Assembly (NCBI GenBank): GCA_958510825.1
Contig: OY294051.1
Location: forward strand, 3,100,001-3,164,000
Direction of reading: 5' to 3'
From: Brachypterus glaber
Lineage: Eukaryota; Arthropoda; Insecta; Coleoptera; Kateretidae
DNA length: 64,000 nt
The notes under the pieces were generated by a model. The model searched no databases, had not been told where the DNA came from, and saw nothing but the letters and a program-made list of their open reading frames with translations. A program made the position numbers and the translations under genes. Below, in pieces: positions 24,781-36,222 of the stretch. The stretch's first letter is position 1. Each line of letters begins with the position of its first letter.

Positions 24781-25611
24781 TTCATTTATTAAAGATTTTA
24801 TCAGTTTGAAACATCTCATGAAATGCGGATTAAAAGAAATGGGAAATAAAGATGTAAGGAAAAATAACAGAAGAAGGGAATCAAAAAATACGAACTTTTT
24901 AATGTCATAAACCACTAAATGTTATCCTTAATATATAAATATGATTATTGGGTGAAATTTAAAAATTTAAAATCCGACCAACTCTGACTCACATTCCATT
25001 TTATTAAAACTTTGGGGGACTCTATTTAAGCAAGTCTGGGAATTGCCAGCGCCTTTAAAACGAATTACAAATCCCGCCTCGGACATGTTCCCTTTTCCAC
25101 GGATGGAATAAAACTCCAGCAATGTCCCTTTAGCTTCTTTGTGTCAGTGTTCTTTGGAGGTGCAACTGAACACTATACTTTTTATCGACATTGAATGCTT
25201 TATGAAAAAAAAAAACTTAAAACCTAGCCTGGAGGATTCTCACAGAACAATACATTTAATTTATTGAGAGTTATAAATTATAATATCGTCCTTAATGTAG
25301 GAGTAATGAAGATTTTCTTCTTTCTCAACATATGCAAATGGTTCGTGCAAGCGCCCACCGCTTCATCGTTTCCTCAACAGATTGAGGAAACTGCATTTTT
25401 ATCTGTCAGTTTTACTTTCGAACAACTACAGGAGTTCAGAAATACCTAAATTGGGACTTTGATAGACTGACATCTAAAAAAAATACAAAACTGTCATTCT
25501 ATAGTAGAATAGTAGAATTTTTTTCCATGACTGCTTTAGAATGTAAGCAAATACACACACTTTTCAAACACAGAATAAATCCATTCTAGCTCTAGATATG
25601 GTATGAATATT
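24781..25611. other. Stretch without a recognisable gene, locally less AT-rich
   Basis: 25000-25200 is more GC-balanced than its surroundings and contains a TATTTAAG box-like sequence and CGCCTCGGACATG. No open frame or splice pattern supports a gene. A 61-codon frame at 25264-25449 resembles no family I know. Confidence 0.4.
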
Positions 25612-26230
25612 TCGTATCAAGTGTTAGAATGAGCACATGTAGTGCCATCTCTTGTTTATAAAAGTAAAAAAAACTGTAGCAAAATTAGCAAAAATGTATA
25701 TATTTTACCATGAAATATTGAATAATTTATGGAATTTAAAGTTTTGAATTAAAATTACATAAAGTTTATTAGCTTTTCTTAATATTTGACTAGCTTTTTA
25801 AAAATTTATTCAAAAAATTAAAACTGCTCCATCTATGTAAAATATTTAAACCTCACAACAATCTGACATAACCTTCAATTTTTGCATTATAATTTGTAAA
25901 TATGTGCTAAAATTAAATAAAAATCTTTTTTAAGTACTAATTTGATAATATTATTAAATAAGATTAATTTCTTTATTTAAAAATATGTGTTTTGTTGCAT
26001 TTAAAATGTCGAGTCACAAAACACATTGTTTTTAACCTTGTCCGCAGTTTAAAGCCATACAGTGTTTCATATTTGCAGTCGAAGAAAAAGTATAGTCTAC
26101 AACACGTATGGAATAGTCATTCCGCGCTCGCGGGACCGTCATACTCGCCTGCCGGCTCGTATGACAAACTTTCCCCTCGCGCGGAATATTGTCTATTCCA
26201 TACTAGTTATAGAATATACTATTATTTCCA
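25612..26230 (+). repeat. Right arm of a large inverted repeat, with nested-hairpin end (family C)
   Basis: Reverse-complement partner of 20486-21110. The GC-rich hairpin (CGCTCGCGGGACCGTC, GCCGGCTCGTATGAC) is at 26120-26175 and the terminal TATAGAATATACTATT near 26211-26226. The block between hairpin and inner end matches the left arm with scattered substitutions and small indels. Confidence 0.75.
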
Positions 26231-26625
26231 GGTTTTTGCCAATAGTTATGTTTAATTAAAGCAATATATTCTTAGATAATATTGATGGGATAAAACCTCA
26301 TGACTTTTTTTTTAATTTTAAATCGGAGCTCTGTAATCTTAATAAAATCTATGATATTCTTAACCAGTTTTTATTTAAATTGGCTTGAAGAAAAAATAAG
26401 GCAGATAATCTAAAGGAATTTCATTTCCGATGAATAATTTGGCTAAATGGAGAAAAACAATTTCACCACCAACATGGCTATTTTTGAATTAACTCGATTG
26501 TTATTAATATATTAAACAATAATCCAAACAGAAATTATTAGAAATTTACTCCTTAACAAAATTGGTTATATGCATTTTTATCGTAAGATGCGTCTTTAGC
26601 GAGATTACCTAAAATTCAATATAGC

Positions 26626-27476
26626 ATCATCAATAGTTTGTTTGGGTCTTTAAGAGACAGGCGCAGCCTATGGCTCATTTATCTAAAAAAATATTTAATC
26701 TGAATTGAAAGTTGGGGCAGTGAGTCTATGCTCACTGATGCGAGTTGCATCTGTCATAATTTGGGGGGAGTGAGTCTCTGCTCACTGATGCGAGTTGCAT
26801 CTGTCATAATTTGGCGTTGTGGAGTGGGTGGGAGGGGGATGGGGAGGGATGTGATAGGGAGAGGAGGGATGTGCGGGAGGAGTGAGACTATCTCACTGAT
26901 GCTGGGAATGCATCTGTCCTGTATTAGTGGGTACCATTACTGGTTGAGGACGTTTTTGATCTTTTTGTGAATGTTGTGTATTTCATGATCGTAATCTAGA
27001 AAGTTTGAAATGAGGGGGTTTGGGTGATCTAAATTGTCTTGTATAAAAGACGTGCTGTAGCGGATGATTTCCGTTTTTAGGAGGGGCATTTCGAGATCTC
27101 TGTGTATCTGGTTGTTCCTCATGAACCAGGGGGCATCGAGGCATATTCTGAGTGCCTTGTTTTGGAAGGCCTGAAGTTTTGCTGAGAGCGCTTTGTTAAG
27201 GGTGATTTTATTCCAGGCTGGGGCTCCGTAAAGAAGTACCGGCTTTAGGGTTTGGTTGTAGAGAAGAAGTTTGTTTTTAATGGATAGGGGACTCTTTCTG
27301 CCTATTAAGGGGTAGAGTTTGGAGAGGCGGCAATTTGCTATTTGGAGGGTGTTTTTGACGTGCTGATCCCACGTCAAGTTTTTGGAGATTGTTATGCCGA
27401 GGTATTTGGCATGGTTTTCCCAGTTAATGGGTTGGCCATTTATCTGAATGGGTTGGGGTGGGCCTCTTCTAATCCT
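26626..27476 (-). mobile_element. 5'-truncated Jockey-like retrotransposon insertion
   Basis: This 851-bp insertion has a perfect 13-bp target duplication, AATTCAATATAGC, at 26613-26625 and 27477-27489. Its 3' end, on the minus strand, is CAAACTATTGATGAT. The 3' UTR has two tandem copies of a 50-base motif (TGCTCACTGATGCGAG at about 26720 and 26770), where the 4.6-kb copy has one. 5' truncation is about 100 bases longer in sequence content than the copy at 4635. Confidence 0.92.
26937..27476 (-). pseudogene. Jockey-like reverse transcriptase, C-terminal fragment (uninterrupted frame)
   Basis: An open frame of 179 codons runs from the truncation point to the stop at 26937. It reads RIRRGPPQPIQINGQPINWE, then KYLGITISKNLTWDQHV, LLYGAPAWNK, CLDAPWFMRNN and KIKNVLNQ. 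It is the least damaged of the window's copies, since it keeps Trp where the copies at 4.6 and 12.9 kb have a stop. It includes the thumb-like region after the palm, but the catalytic part is missing through truncation. It lies on the minus strand inside an older repeat. Confidence 0.88.
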
Positions 27477-27615
27477 AATTCAATATAGCGGACAGCCCTT
27501 AAGCAAATCACCCGGTGAAAAACTAACAAGATTGTTCTGTTACTATCCACTACTACCCTTTAAATATCAGGTCATGTACATTTATTGTAATTTAACATAT
27601 TAATTTCTCGTTATT

Positions 27616-28110
27616 TGGCTGAAATATTGTAGGAATATTAGAAAATGCATTAAGCCCAGAGGTTTTTCATGAAATGATACTTCAAGAATGTGATGCCTCT
27701 CGTATTTTCTGAATGTGTTACTGTAATTTGTACAATGGGTTTCATTACAAAGTAATAATGTATAATACTGCATGTTATTACTAAAATAATGAAGATAACG
27801 TAGGTGTTCGATAATAGCAAAACTCCCACCTTATAAGGGATAAAGAAATTGTTCATATAAATTATAACCAGATATAAGATATTATACTTGTCAATGATAA
27901 TGACAAAGTGGATTACGTTTTTGCCTTGTAGGGATTATAACTTACACGATTTTTTTAAATTCAAGATAGCAGAAGAAAACAGAGAAGAAGTACCATTTTA
28001 AAAATAAATTATGGATAATAGTATGTACAGGAAAACCACACTGAGAGCTCGTTTTCGTACATTTCGTTGTATTTTTAATACTGAATAGTTTGTATTTTTA
28101 ATACTGAATA
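27616..28110. other. AT-rich stretch without a gene
   Basis: Nothing recognised; the 68-codon frame at 27650-27856 has no family features. Confidence 0.5.
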
Positions 28111-28202
28111 CTCGAAAATTAACCTTCTTGGCTGACGCCTCGCAGGTTAATTTTCTCATGGGCAATATCTTACTTTACCCACTTGTACCATAAATAACTA
28201 TT
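28111..28202 (+). mobile_element. Nested-hairpin MITE family A, right-end fragment
   Basis: Only the inner hairpin (GAAAATTAACC...GGTTAATTTTC) and the right end TAAATAACTATT are present; the left two thirds of the element are missing. Confidence 0.8.
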
Positions 28203-28377
28203 ATTAATACTTTCGGCGTCAGCCAACGACGTCAAAATTATAATCAGCAGTCAACATGTTAACTCAAATTCCATTTTTCCAATATTTAAACATAAAAAAA
28301 TACAAAAATTAGAAAAGTTTAAAAACAAAAACATTAAAAAAATTTTCAGAGCAGGGTGATACCCACTGGGTATGTAT

Positions 28378-28631
28378 CAACGAATTAATAACTCTTCTCT
28401 CTAGAATACGCATAACGTTAATATAAAGTATCGCCAACATCTCGGTTTGTTTGTAAACAAATAGTAGGTATATTCAGGCCTGAACAATAACAGTTACCAG
28501 TAACTGTTATTGTTGTCTCTGATAGAACAAAGCTGTGCGAGTAGGACAGACAAATGTATATGTTGGCTACGTTTTTGTCAGTTTTTACAAATAAAATGCC
28601 TATTCTAGAGAGAAGAGTTATTAGTTCGTTG
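28378..28631 (-). mobile_element. hAT-like palindromic MITE, copy d
   Basis: A 254-bp copy with a perfect 8-bp target duplication GTATGTAT at 28370-28377 and 28632-28639. It is the cleanest example of the family in the window. Confidence 0.92.
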
Positions 28632-29812
28632 GTATGTATATTTAGATATATAAATTTCCTTAATTTATTTTCTTTGTCAAAATAAATTAAGGCCCTAAAT
28701 GGCATGCATGCCTCTGTGAACCTTTTATTTATACAATAAATAAAAATTAAATAAACAAATCATCTTGTAACGATCAAGGGGGCGTCGAATATTAATTAAG
28801 ATTACAGCACGTTTAAATTTCGATTTAATAATGGGTAGTGAAATTAATTACCATTATATATGGTTCTTGTAAACATACAGACGTATATAGGTATACATAT
28901 GTACATAATTTTATCTGTTTTAGCATCATAAACACGAATAGTTTAATCAGAAACATTGGCGTAGTAGTTTAAATAATTTAAGATAAAATTTGGGATGTTC
29001 TTTACTTTCGAACTTGTGCGTTTTTTTTTTTCTGTAGAAAAAGTAGTATACATCACTGAAAAGGAAAGTGTTTTTCACGCTCGTGTTATTTTGGGCACTC
29101 GACTTTTGCCTCTTTTAGAGTTTTTCGTCGAAAAAAAATTTTTTTCCCTTTCAATCAATACTTTTGCACTCCCAAATTTGGGAGTGTCCAAAATTAATTA
29201 ATAACACACGCCACAAATTTTCAACTTTTGAAAGTTGATTTGTATCTGACAGCTAATTTTGGGTAATTTACTTATGTTAATTTCGAATATAACTTACGTT
29301 TTTTCCATCGCGTAAGGGTTTTGAACAACCGCACAGTGGGCTCCGCGCCATTAGGGTGGTTAAAATTTTTATTTTTGTTTCAATCTTTCTAAAAATGTGT
29401 CAAATGGCTTCTTTTGATTATGTTGATGTAGACCAATGTCCATAACTTAAATATTCTAAACTTCATCTTAAATGAGATTTTTGGCATGGTTTAAAGCTGA
29501 AAAAAATTATACGTGATGGAAACAAAAAAAGCTTGTTTGGCAGTCAGTTGGTCTTATCTAACCAGAAAAAAAAACATCCGATCACAAAATCCTTGTTGGC
29601 CTGTGTAATTACTTATAATTAATTAGTTACTAGCTATTCTTTCTTTGACAACCTCTGATAGATTAAAAAACCGCTATTATAGTCCTATAGGAGCCCCTAG
29701 GTGCAGTATTACAAAACATCTATATAACATAAACTAACTTTACCCTAAATATATCTAGTTTTGATCGATTTTAATTTTGTAGACCTTTTCATTTTTTGTA
29801 TATATTGTTATA

Positions 29813-29843
<31 letters not shown>

Positions 29844-30073
29844 CATAGGAAGTTCATAAAATCAAAGTAATAATAATAGGCATAAATATAAATTAATGGG
29901 TTCTTAAACTTATATGGTACACACTGAGTCAACATCTGGGATTATACTATTCTTATTAGCTTAGAATACACCAAGAAAAAACTTTATAACTAAATAAGAA
30001 ATATTGAATTTGAAAAATTGGATCAAGGCAGCTGTGATAAGTGACCAGCAGTTCAAAAATTTCTTTTGGTTAT
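28632..30073. other. AT-rich stretch without a gene
   Basis: No gene can be supported. 29806-29842 is an (ATT)n microsatellite. 29030-29210 has short inverted blocks (GGGCACTCGA / TTGCACTCCC, GTGTTATT / AATAACAC) and is probably an unlisted small inverted-repeat element. Confidence 0.5.
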
Positions 30074-30515
30074 ATTTTTTTCTATTTTGCGTCTCTTATA
30101 AGCTCATAATCACACGAATTTTGCGTGTTCTTATGGGCCCATAAGAGGTCTCTACTTTTTTTTCTTTTGGGTTGGCAACAGACAAAAGTCTATCTCTTGA
30201 CGTTTGCCGTGCAATTGTGAACGTCGGTTTAAAGTTTAATTTTCTACAAAATTTTGTGTTTAGGTTATATTTTACCGTGTTAAAATTGTGGCTTGGTTAC
30301 TTTCAGTGGAAAACAGAAGAAATGACTATAAAATTTATCAAAATAATTTTCGTTCTTAGAATTTTAAACGTGACGAAAACTGTAATGCCAATTCGAAACA
30401 AAAATCCCTAAATCAGTCATCAATTTTAATGTAAGTTTTTTAAAATTTTAGAGCAAAATAAAAAAAATTGTATAAAGCACTGGTTTCCTAACACGTTTTT
30501 AGCACACTAGTCAAT
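30074..30515 (-). mobile_element. Nested-hairpin element family B, reverse copy
   Basis: Reverse complement of about 24340-24770: CTTATGGGCCCATAAG, then TTGGGTTGGCAACAG, then CTGTAATGCCAATTCG, then the arm ending CTAACACGTTTTTAGC. The terminal hairpin of the family is mostly missing. Confidence 0.75.
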
Positions 30516-31162
30516 AATAGACTGTAGTCCAAACGAATAATTCGTCGTCAAAAAAATATATATATATTTATTACCTCTGTGTGTGAAGTTCAAAAAACTT
30601 TTTTCTGTGTGTACATACCTGAGCTTTCAGATTTAACATACATGTTATTAAAGTTTGAAGTAATGTTTATAAATCTTTACACAATATTGTAAACACAAAA
30701 ATAAACAATGTAAGTAATAAGGAAAATTAATATTAGAGTGTTAATAAACAAATAATTTTGTTGAATATAAATACTAAATTTCATATGAAAATACATAGAT
30801 AAATAGTATCTTTACCCACTAAGGTTTTAGGCTAAAACAAAAATAAAATAAAAATAAAAACAAGAAAAATAAAAAATAAATAAATAAAACGTAAAAAAAA
30901 TATTTTCGAAAAAAAAAGTTAAAAAGCTCAAAAGATATATTTTTTTTTAAATTGACCAAAAAAATAAAAACCTAGTTTTTACCCCTTGTCCCGTCTTATC
31001 CCATCCCAATGTTTGGTTCAAAAACACTTCCAGATGAAATTATTGGATAGGGCTTACGGTCCAAAGAAGCCTTTAACTCAAAGCGTTCTCGAGCTGTCGT
31101 TCTCTTTTCAGACAGACAGAGATAAATCTAATACCTAAATTACTTATTTATTTTACTAACAA
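30516..31162. other. AT-rich stretch without a gene
   Basis: Low-complexity A-rich sequence around 30835-30900; nothing else recognised. Confidence 0.5.
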
Positions 31163-31314
31163 GGGAACGTTCAATTATTACGTAACGCTCCTAGGGGGGG
31201 GTGGGGGCATTTTGGAGTGTTACGCCCATGTTAATGGTATAGGAAAATAGCGTTACAGGGGGGTGGGGGTCCAAAATGATCAAAACTTGCGTTACGTAAT
31301 ACTTGAACGTTCCC
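31163..31314 (+). mobile_element. Short palindromic MITE with GGGAACGTTCAA ends
   Basis: About 152 bp with inverted ends GGGAACGTTCAA..TATTACGTAACGC and GCGTTACGTAATACTTGAACGTTCCC-type arms. The loop contains CATGTTAATGGTATAGG between G-rich blocks. Partial relatives lie at 21690-21775 and, more distantly, 262-360. Confidence 0.8.
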
Positions 31315-31660
31315 CAATGGACTTTCTCAGGGAAAAGTAATATATTTTTTTACAGGATTTTTTTTAGTATTTATCAGATAAAATAAGGAAAAATAATAAC
31401 TGAATATAACTTATATTTAATAAGCCTGAATCTTAAAAACCATAAATCATGCGGAAATGGTGGTCTTATATCGAATTTTAATTTACGGTTGGGTATAATT
31501 ATTTTTTTTAAATTTGGACATAGCCATATATGGTTTGTCATTTAAGTATTTAAAAAATCGCTACTACATCATGTCACGGGTACTAGTACCCATATAGTAT
31601 ACTATGTTATAGCAGTAGATCCTATAAAATTTAAAAATTACTTATTTTTCCATGTTTAAA

Positions 31661-31998
31661 GATATTTTATCCAATACATACAGATAATGAGACAATTACC
31701 AGCTTTATTTTAAATAGATAAACTCAATAATAACCCCCGCGTGGCTTTTACTTTATTGAGTGGATAATTATTTATTTTACTCAACTGTCACTTGTCAAAT
31801 TATTTTCTTGTAAATGTCATTAAAATGTTTAATAAAAATATGAATTTCTAAGCTATTTATTGGATAAAACCTTGTATGACACTCATGGGTAAACCGATAT
31901 TGCCCTCTCGAAAATTAACCTGCTTGGCTGACGCCTTGCAGGTCAATTTTCTCATGAGCAATATCTTACTTTACCCACTAGTACCATAAATAACTATT
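31661..31998 (+). mobile_element. Nested-hairpin MITE family A
   Basis: A full-length copy with the ends ATATTTTATCCAATAC and ATAAATAACTATT. The outer hairpin differs by a small deletion in ATTTTACTCAACTGTC compared with the 7.7-kb copy. Confidence 0.85.
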
Positions 31999-32914
31999 GT
32001 CATTCGACCAATATTAAGCAAGCTATTGCAAAATGTAATAGTTTTTACCCCTATTACCCCACCCCGATTCTTATCAAAAATAATTTCAGTAAAAAAGCTC
32101 TCTGACCCCCTTAGTTTTCAAAAAAGTCCAAAAATGAATATTGGGCCAGCTAGCTCAAGACCTTCAAAATTTTCTACACTGATAAAACAGTTTATTTGTG
32201 TGTACAAAATATCTGGTTGGATATGGCCAATTGAATTATTTGGTTGTGACAAATAAATTTTATTTCTGTCAAATAAACTATTTTGTCTCCATTAATAAAT
32301 GATTTTCAAACTAAAATATTTATTTACATGAAATAAATATTTATTTGACTCAAATTTGACCAAATACTTTAATTGCCCATAAGCAAATAGATCTAAATTA
32401 TTTTTTTTATTAGTATATATCCAAATTTCAGCCAAATCTGACCAAAACCAGCACTTAAAAATACATAGAAAAATATAGTCTGGATAATAGTATTTTTTTT
32501 TGTGGGCCAGTGTTATTTAAAGAAGAAAACACTGTTTTGTTACTACCCATTTTAATCTGGTTGAAAAATATAAAAATTAATTAAAAATGATATGATGATA
32601 TTATCTCAATTTTGATGTAAAATTCATATGGGTATCATTAAAATCGGGATTAAGGTCGCGCCAATTTGCATTCTTAAATAAATGACGCTGCTTAAATTGA
32701 TTCATTTTGTGATAAAAATTTATGGTGACACAAAAAATAGGCTGTTTAAAAAAATAGTCCAGAAAAGGTATGGTGGAATTCTGAAATAATTGGCATAAAA
32801 CATGATTTTCTCGAAAAAAGTCCGCTTTGCGTCGTCCGTAAATTCTACAGAGTAGTAAAAAAAGTTTTACTTTTCCTCTTACTAAAACAAGATACTAGTA
32901 AAAAGTAGTAAAAG
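31999..32914. other. AT-rich stretch without a gene
   Basis: No gene. 32450-32530 (AAATATAGTCTGGATAATAG, TGGGCCAGTGTTATTT) matches in reverse complement 41375-41450, so this is part of a dispersed inverted-repeat element. Confidence 0.5.
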
Positions 32915-33378
32915 GTGGGTAGGCTCCGACGCCTGACAAGTAGGCCCAATGGCCCTTTTTGTCTGCCCCAAGATTACCTACCCAACCTGCTGCCTATCCT
33001 CCCTCTTCCTAAATCTGCCAGACCTTCTGATGAAGTTCATAACATCTGACCCGGCTAGGAGGCTCTTCCTTCGCTAGTGTTACCACTCCGAAGACGTCTT
33101 GTCTAAGCCTGCCCAGAGCCTCATACTCCCCTATGAAGTGGTAGGGCGTTTCCTCGTCCATCCCACACCCCGGGCAGGTCGGATCGTTTACCGTCCGCAT
33201 GAGGCTTAGGTGTCGCATAAGCCCACAGTGGCCCGTAAGGACCCCTTTAAGGAGGATTATGGTTGCTCGGCCCCTTCCTAGTAGCCAGACCGCCCTAGCT
33301 TTGCTTGGCCTGGTCAGGAATTCCTTTGCCTGCCTGCAACCGCTAAGCTCGGTCCAGTGTTCCTTAAGCTGACTTACC
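32915..33378 (-). mobile_element. GC-rich non-LTR retrotransposon fragment
   Basis: The segment is markedly more GC-rich than its surroundings. It holds the last part of an ORF (33009-33383) and about 95 bases of 3' UTR ending CCTACCCACC with no poly(A). A run of 13 A's on the plus strand abuts its truncated 5' end. I could not identify a clear target duplication. Confidence 0.7.
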
Positions 33379-33383
33379 ACCAA
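33009..33383 (-). pseudogene. Non-LTR retrotransposon, RNase H tail and terminal zinc motif
   Basis: 124 codons remain, beginning VVSQLKEHWTELSGCRQAKE and SRAR-like KARAVWLLGRGRATI, then LTGHCGLMRHLSLM and PTCPGCGMDEETPYHF. This is the C-terminal tail seen after the RNase H domain of several insect non-LTR families, normally ending in a Cys-Cys-His-Cys motif. Here the last Cys position is Tyr (HFIGEY where HxxxxC is expected), so the zinc site looks broken. The base composition differs sharply from the Jockey-like copies, so it is a different family. Confidence 0.8.
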
Positions 33384-33482
33384 AAAAAAAAAAACAATAT
33401 ACTATTTTCGGCAATGATTTAATTGAATGAATGAATGTTTATTTGATCAAGCTACATAAAATGTTTTTGACAAAATAATATA

Positions 33483-34190
33483 CAGTGCGGTCCAAAAGTC
33501 ACCCCCCCCCCTTTTAACTTTTGAACGAGTTGAGATATCGACTTCAAATTTAGAACTCTTAAATAAGACAACTTAAACTATCTTTTAGCATATATTTGAT
33601 ATTTTCAGCTCTTAAAATGTGGGCAGGGGGCATGGAGGGACATTTTTTTAAATGGAAAGGGGGGTCGTGTGATACATCATTTTAAAGCTTATAAAATTCT
33701 CTATTTAAACTAATATTTTTAAATTTTTTAAAAATGTTTTTTAAGGTTTTGATTTTTCAATTTTTTGTGCTAAAATATTCGATTTTTTAAGTTTTTTTAT
33801 AAATTTTTATTTATGTCAGTTTAAAAGTATAATTAACATTTTTTTTATGATGAGATTAGGCATTTTTAATAAATTATTTGTTTTTTTTAGAGGAATTTTG
33901 ACATTAATACCCATTTTCAACCCCATTTTAAACTAAAAAAAAAAAAATAATTTAAAAATATGGAGTTAAATGGAGAATTTTATAAGCTTTAAAATGATGT
34001 ATTACACGACCCCCCTTTCCATTTAAAAAAATGTGCCCCCATGCCCTCCTGCCCACATTTTAAGAGGTGAAAGTATTAAATATATGGTAAAAGATAGTTT
34101 AAGTTGTCTTATTTAAAAGTTCCAAATTTGAAGTCGATATCTCAACTGGTTCAAAAGTTAAGAGGGGGGGGTGACTTTTGGACCGCTCTG
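33483..34190 (+). mobile_element. Mariner-like MITE with long inverted repeats (family M1)
   Basis: This 708-bp element between TA dinucleotides starts CAGTGCGGTCCAAAAGTCACC. Its right end is the complement of CAGAGCGGTCCAAAAGTCACC. The arms extend over 150 bases with C/G homopolymer runs just inside the ends. A second copy is at 58202-58934. The TA flanks and CAG terminus suggest Tc1/mariner mobilisation; no transposase is encoded. Confidence 0.85.
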
Positions 34191-34296
34191 TATATAATAA
34201 TAAATATATCTATATAGAAACGTAACATTTAAAATTTTAAAAGATTTAAAAATTAACATTTTCGGAAAAATTAACATAGTTATACCCATAGATATA

Positions 34297-35028
34297 CAGG
34301 GTGATCCATAACTGGCATGCCAAAATTTAAGAGGTGATTCTAGATCCAAAAATATAAAAAAAGTTCCTATAAAGGTTGGTCCGGAAATGAGCCCTAAGGG
34401 ATCTAGGGCCCTTTAAAATTGTAATAAAAATAAGGTTTTTAATTAATAACTCGGGTACCGTTTAAGCTAGAGCGGCGAGCTTTTGCATGTATACTAGTAT
34501 TAATAAGGGCAATAAGTTTATGTTAATTTATTTTTTTAATTTATCCAGAGGCGTGCCCAGACGGACAAAATATATGAGGCTTAAAACATTTTTGCCCCAA
34601 ACTTTTCTATGTGTATGTTTTTTGGATTTGTTGTAAAAAATATAGATTTCTAGAGTAAAAATACATATAAAATATCATATAGTGTAACACTGTAGGAGCA
34701 ACCGTTATCAAAAAAAAATGCAATTAAGAGGAAGTAACATTTTGTGCCACCAAAAACGTTACTTTTTAAAAGGCTATTACTCCTTTAATATTAAATTTAG
34801 GTGTTTTGGTGTATAATACTTTTTTGCTCAGTTTTAAATGAAGAATCACCCTGCAGCATTAAAATTTTATTGGTGCTTTTTTTTATTCCCCATTCAATAA
34901 GTCATCTTCGAAGGGCCGTAGCTCCCTTAGGAATCATTTCCGGACCAACCTTTATAGAAACTTTTTTTCATATTTTTGGATGTAGAATCACCTCTTAAAT
35001 TTCGGTACGCGAGTTCTGGAACAGGCTG
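34297..35028 (+). mobile_element. Mariner-like MITE (family M2), full-length copy
   Basis: A 732-bp element between TA dinucleotides. The left end is CAGGGTGATCCATAACTGG and the right end the complement of CAGCCTGTTCCAGAACTC. Inverted arms of about 120 bases share GGTTGGTCCGGAAATGA. It is the reference copy for 10074, 18339, 23234 and 55736. Short frames beginning MFWCIILFCSVL in several copies are inside the element and are not genes. Confidence 0.88.
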
Positions 35029-36053
35029 TATCTAGTACCATAAATTTTAGTAATAAATATTTTGATATTCTGACATAAAAAAACACCTTAGTTTCCTGAT
35101 CCAAAATGCAAATTAAAAATCTTGTTAATCAACGCATAAATGCGATGCATATTATGCATACCATGCATACATTATGTATAATATAATATGTATGTAAATG
35201 TAACATCAAAATGAATCTTCATTTCTATATATGGTATAATTTATATCTACGTATAACCTGTTTAAAATGTTATCATTAAAAAATATATGGATTAAAAAAT
35301 AATCTCTTAAGTATAACCTACAGTTAAGTCATATTTTTTTATGGTAGATACCTATCAATTCTTAGTTAACTACATATTAAAATTTTTTCAACCTGCTTTT
35401 GGATGTGTAAAATTATAGAGTCTAATGTTAACTATCACGCTTTACATTTAAACAAACTTACATAAAAATAAAAAATTGTTAAAAATCGATTCTAAAAGCG
35501 TCACTTTTTGTACATGTTTTGCGGACGAAAAGTTGGACTTTGTGGCTCTAGGACCAAAAAGTTTTTTAGGCCCCCTAACTAAAACTTGTTATTTTTAACC
35601 TTTTTTTATATAAGATGCTTTACCTTTACTGTAATGTAAAGAAATATGACCTTTTGGTCACTTGAACTATATGTTCTTTTTGACCAGACACAAGTATTAG
35701 GTATTATCATTTCATATAAATAAAAATCTCTTCTATAACATAACCTCAAAACATATATTTAACCGGTTAATCTGTATTCATCCACTAAAATAAATCATAA
35801 ACACAAAATTTCAATTGTAAAATCAATTTCAATATTTATAATATTTATAGAACGGTTTCAGAAGTATTAATATCTTCATAACAAACACATTTTAACACAA
35901 ATTAATCAAAACACTAAACTAATTTGAAAATTAAACCGCATGCAAAAGAAAGGGTTCAATTATTTTTTTAGCGATTTATAAGATAGTAATTTGTCATGGA
36001 TAACTAGATATTAAAAGAAAATATTTTTTGGACTTTAAAATTAAATATATTTT
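35029..36053. other. AT-rich stretch without a gene
   Basis: Nothing recognised. Confidence 0.5.
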
Positions 36054-36222
36054 AATAGTTTATTGTATAATACACATAGTGTATTGTATAATACACAGGC
36101 AAAAAATTAAATTTTGATTTAGCAGGTTTATTACCCTCGGGCCGGCAGGCCGGCCCTCGGCTTTTAAAAACCTACTCTATCAAAAAATTTAACTTTTCGC
36201 TCTTGTATTATAAATAACTATT
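36054..36222 (+). mobile_element. Nested-hairpin MITE family E
   Basis: A 169-bp element with ends AATAGTTTATTGTATAATACA and TGTATTATAAATAACTATT. Inside are paired arms AAATTAAATTTTGAT / ATCAAAAAATTTAA, AGGTTT / AAACCT, and a GC core GGGCCGGCAGGCCGGCCC. Its termini resemble those of families A and D although the interior is unrelated. Confidence 0.75.

Larger units (their letters stand above)
26475..27615 (-). repeat. Dispersed repeat interrupted by a Jockey-like insertion
   Basis: Matches 1500-1765 in reverse complement on both sides of the Jockey-like insertion (26626-27476). 1500-1765 is therefore an empty-site paralogue. Confidence 0.75.

Noticed and set aside
20475..26255. Similar 80-residue frames (LVRSLKPYSVSYLQS) in both arms of the inverted repeat
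   Set aside because: They cross the palindromic hairpin and are shared because the arms are copies. No start context, family features or extension beyond the repeat.
22494..28705. Minus-strand frames of 88 and 95 codons sharing NIYICLSYSHSFVL
   Set aside because: They lie inside copies of the hAT-like MITE and are ended by flanking DNA; not genes.
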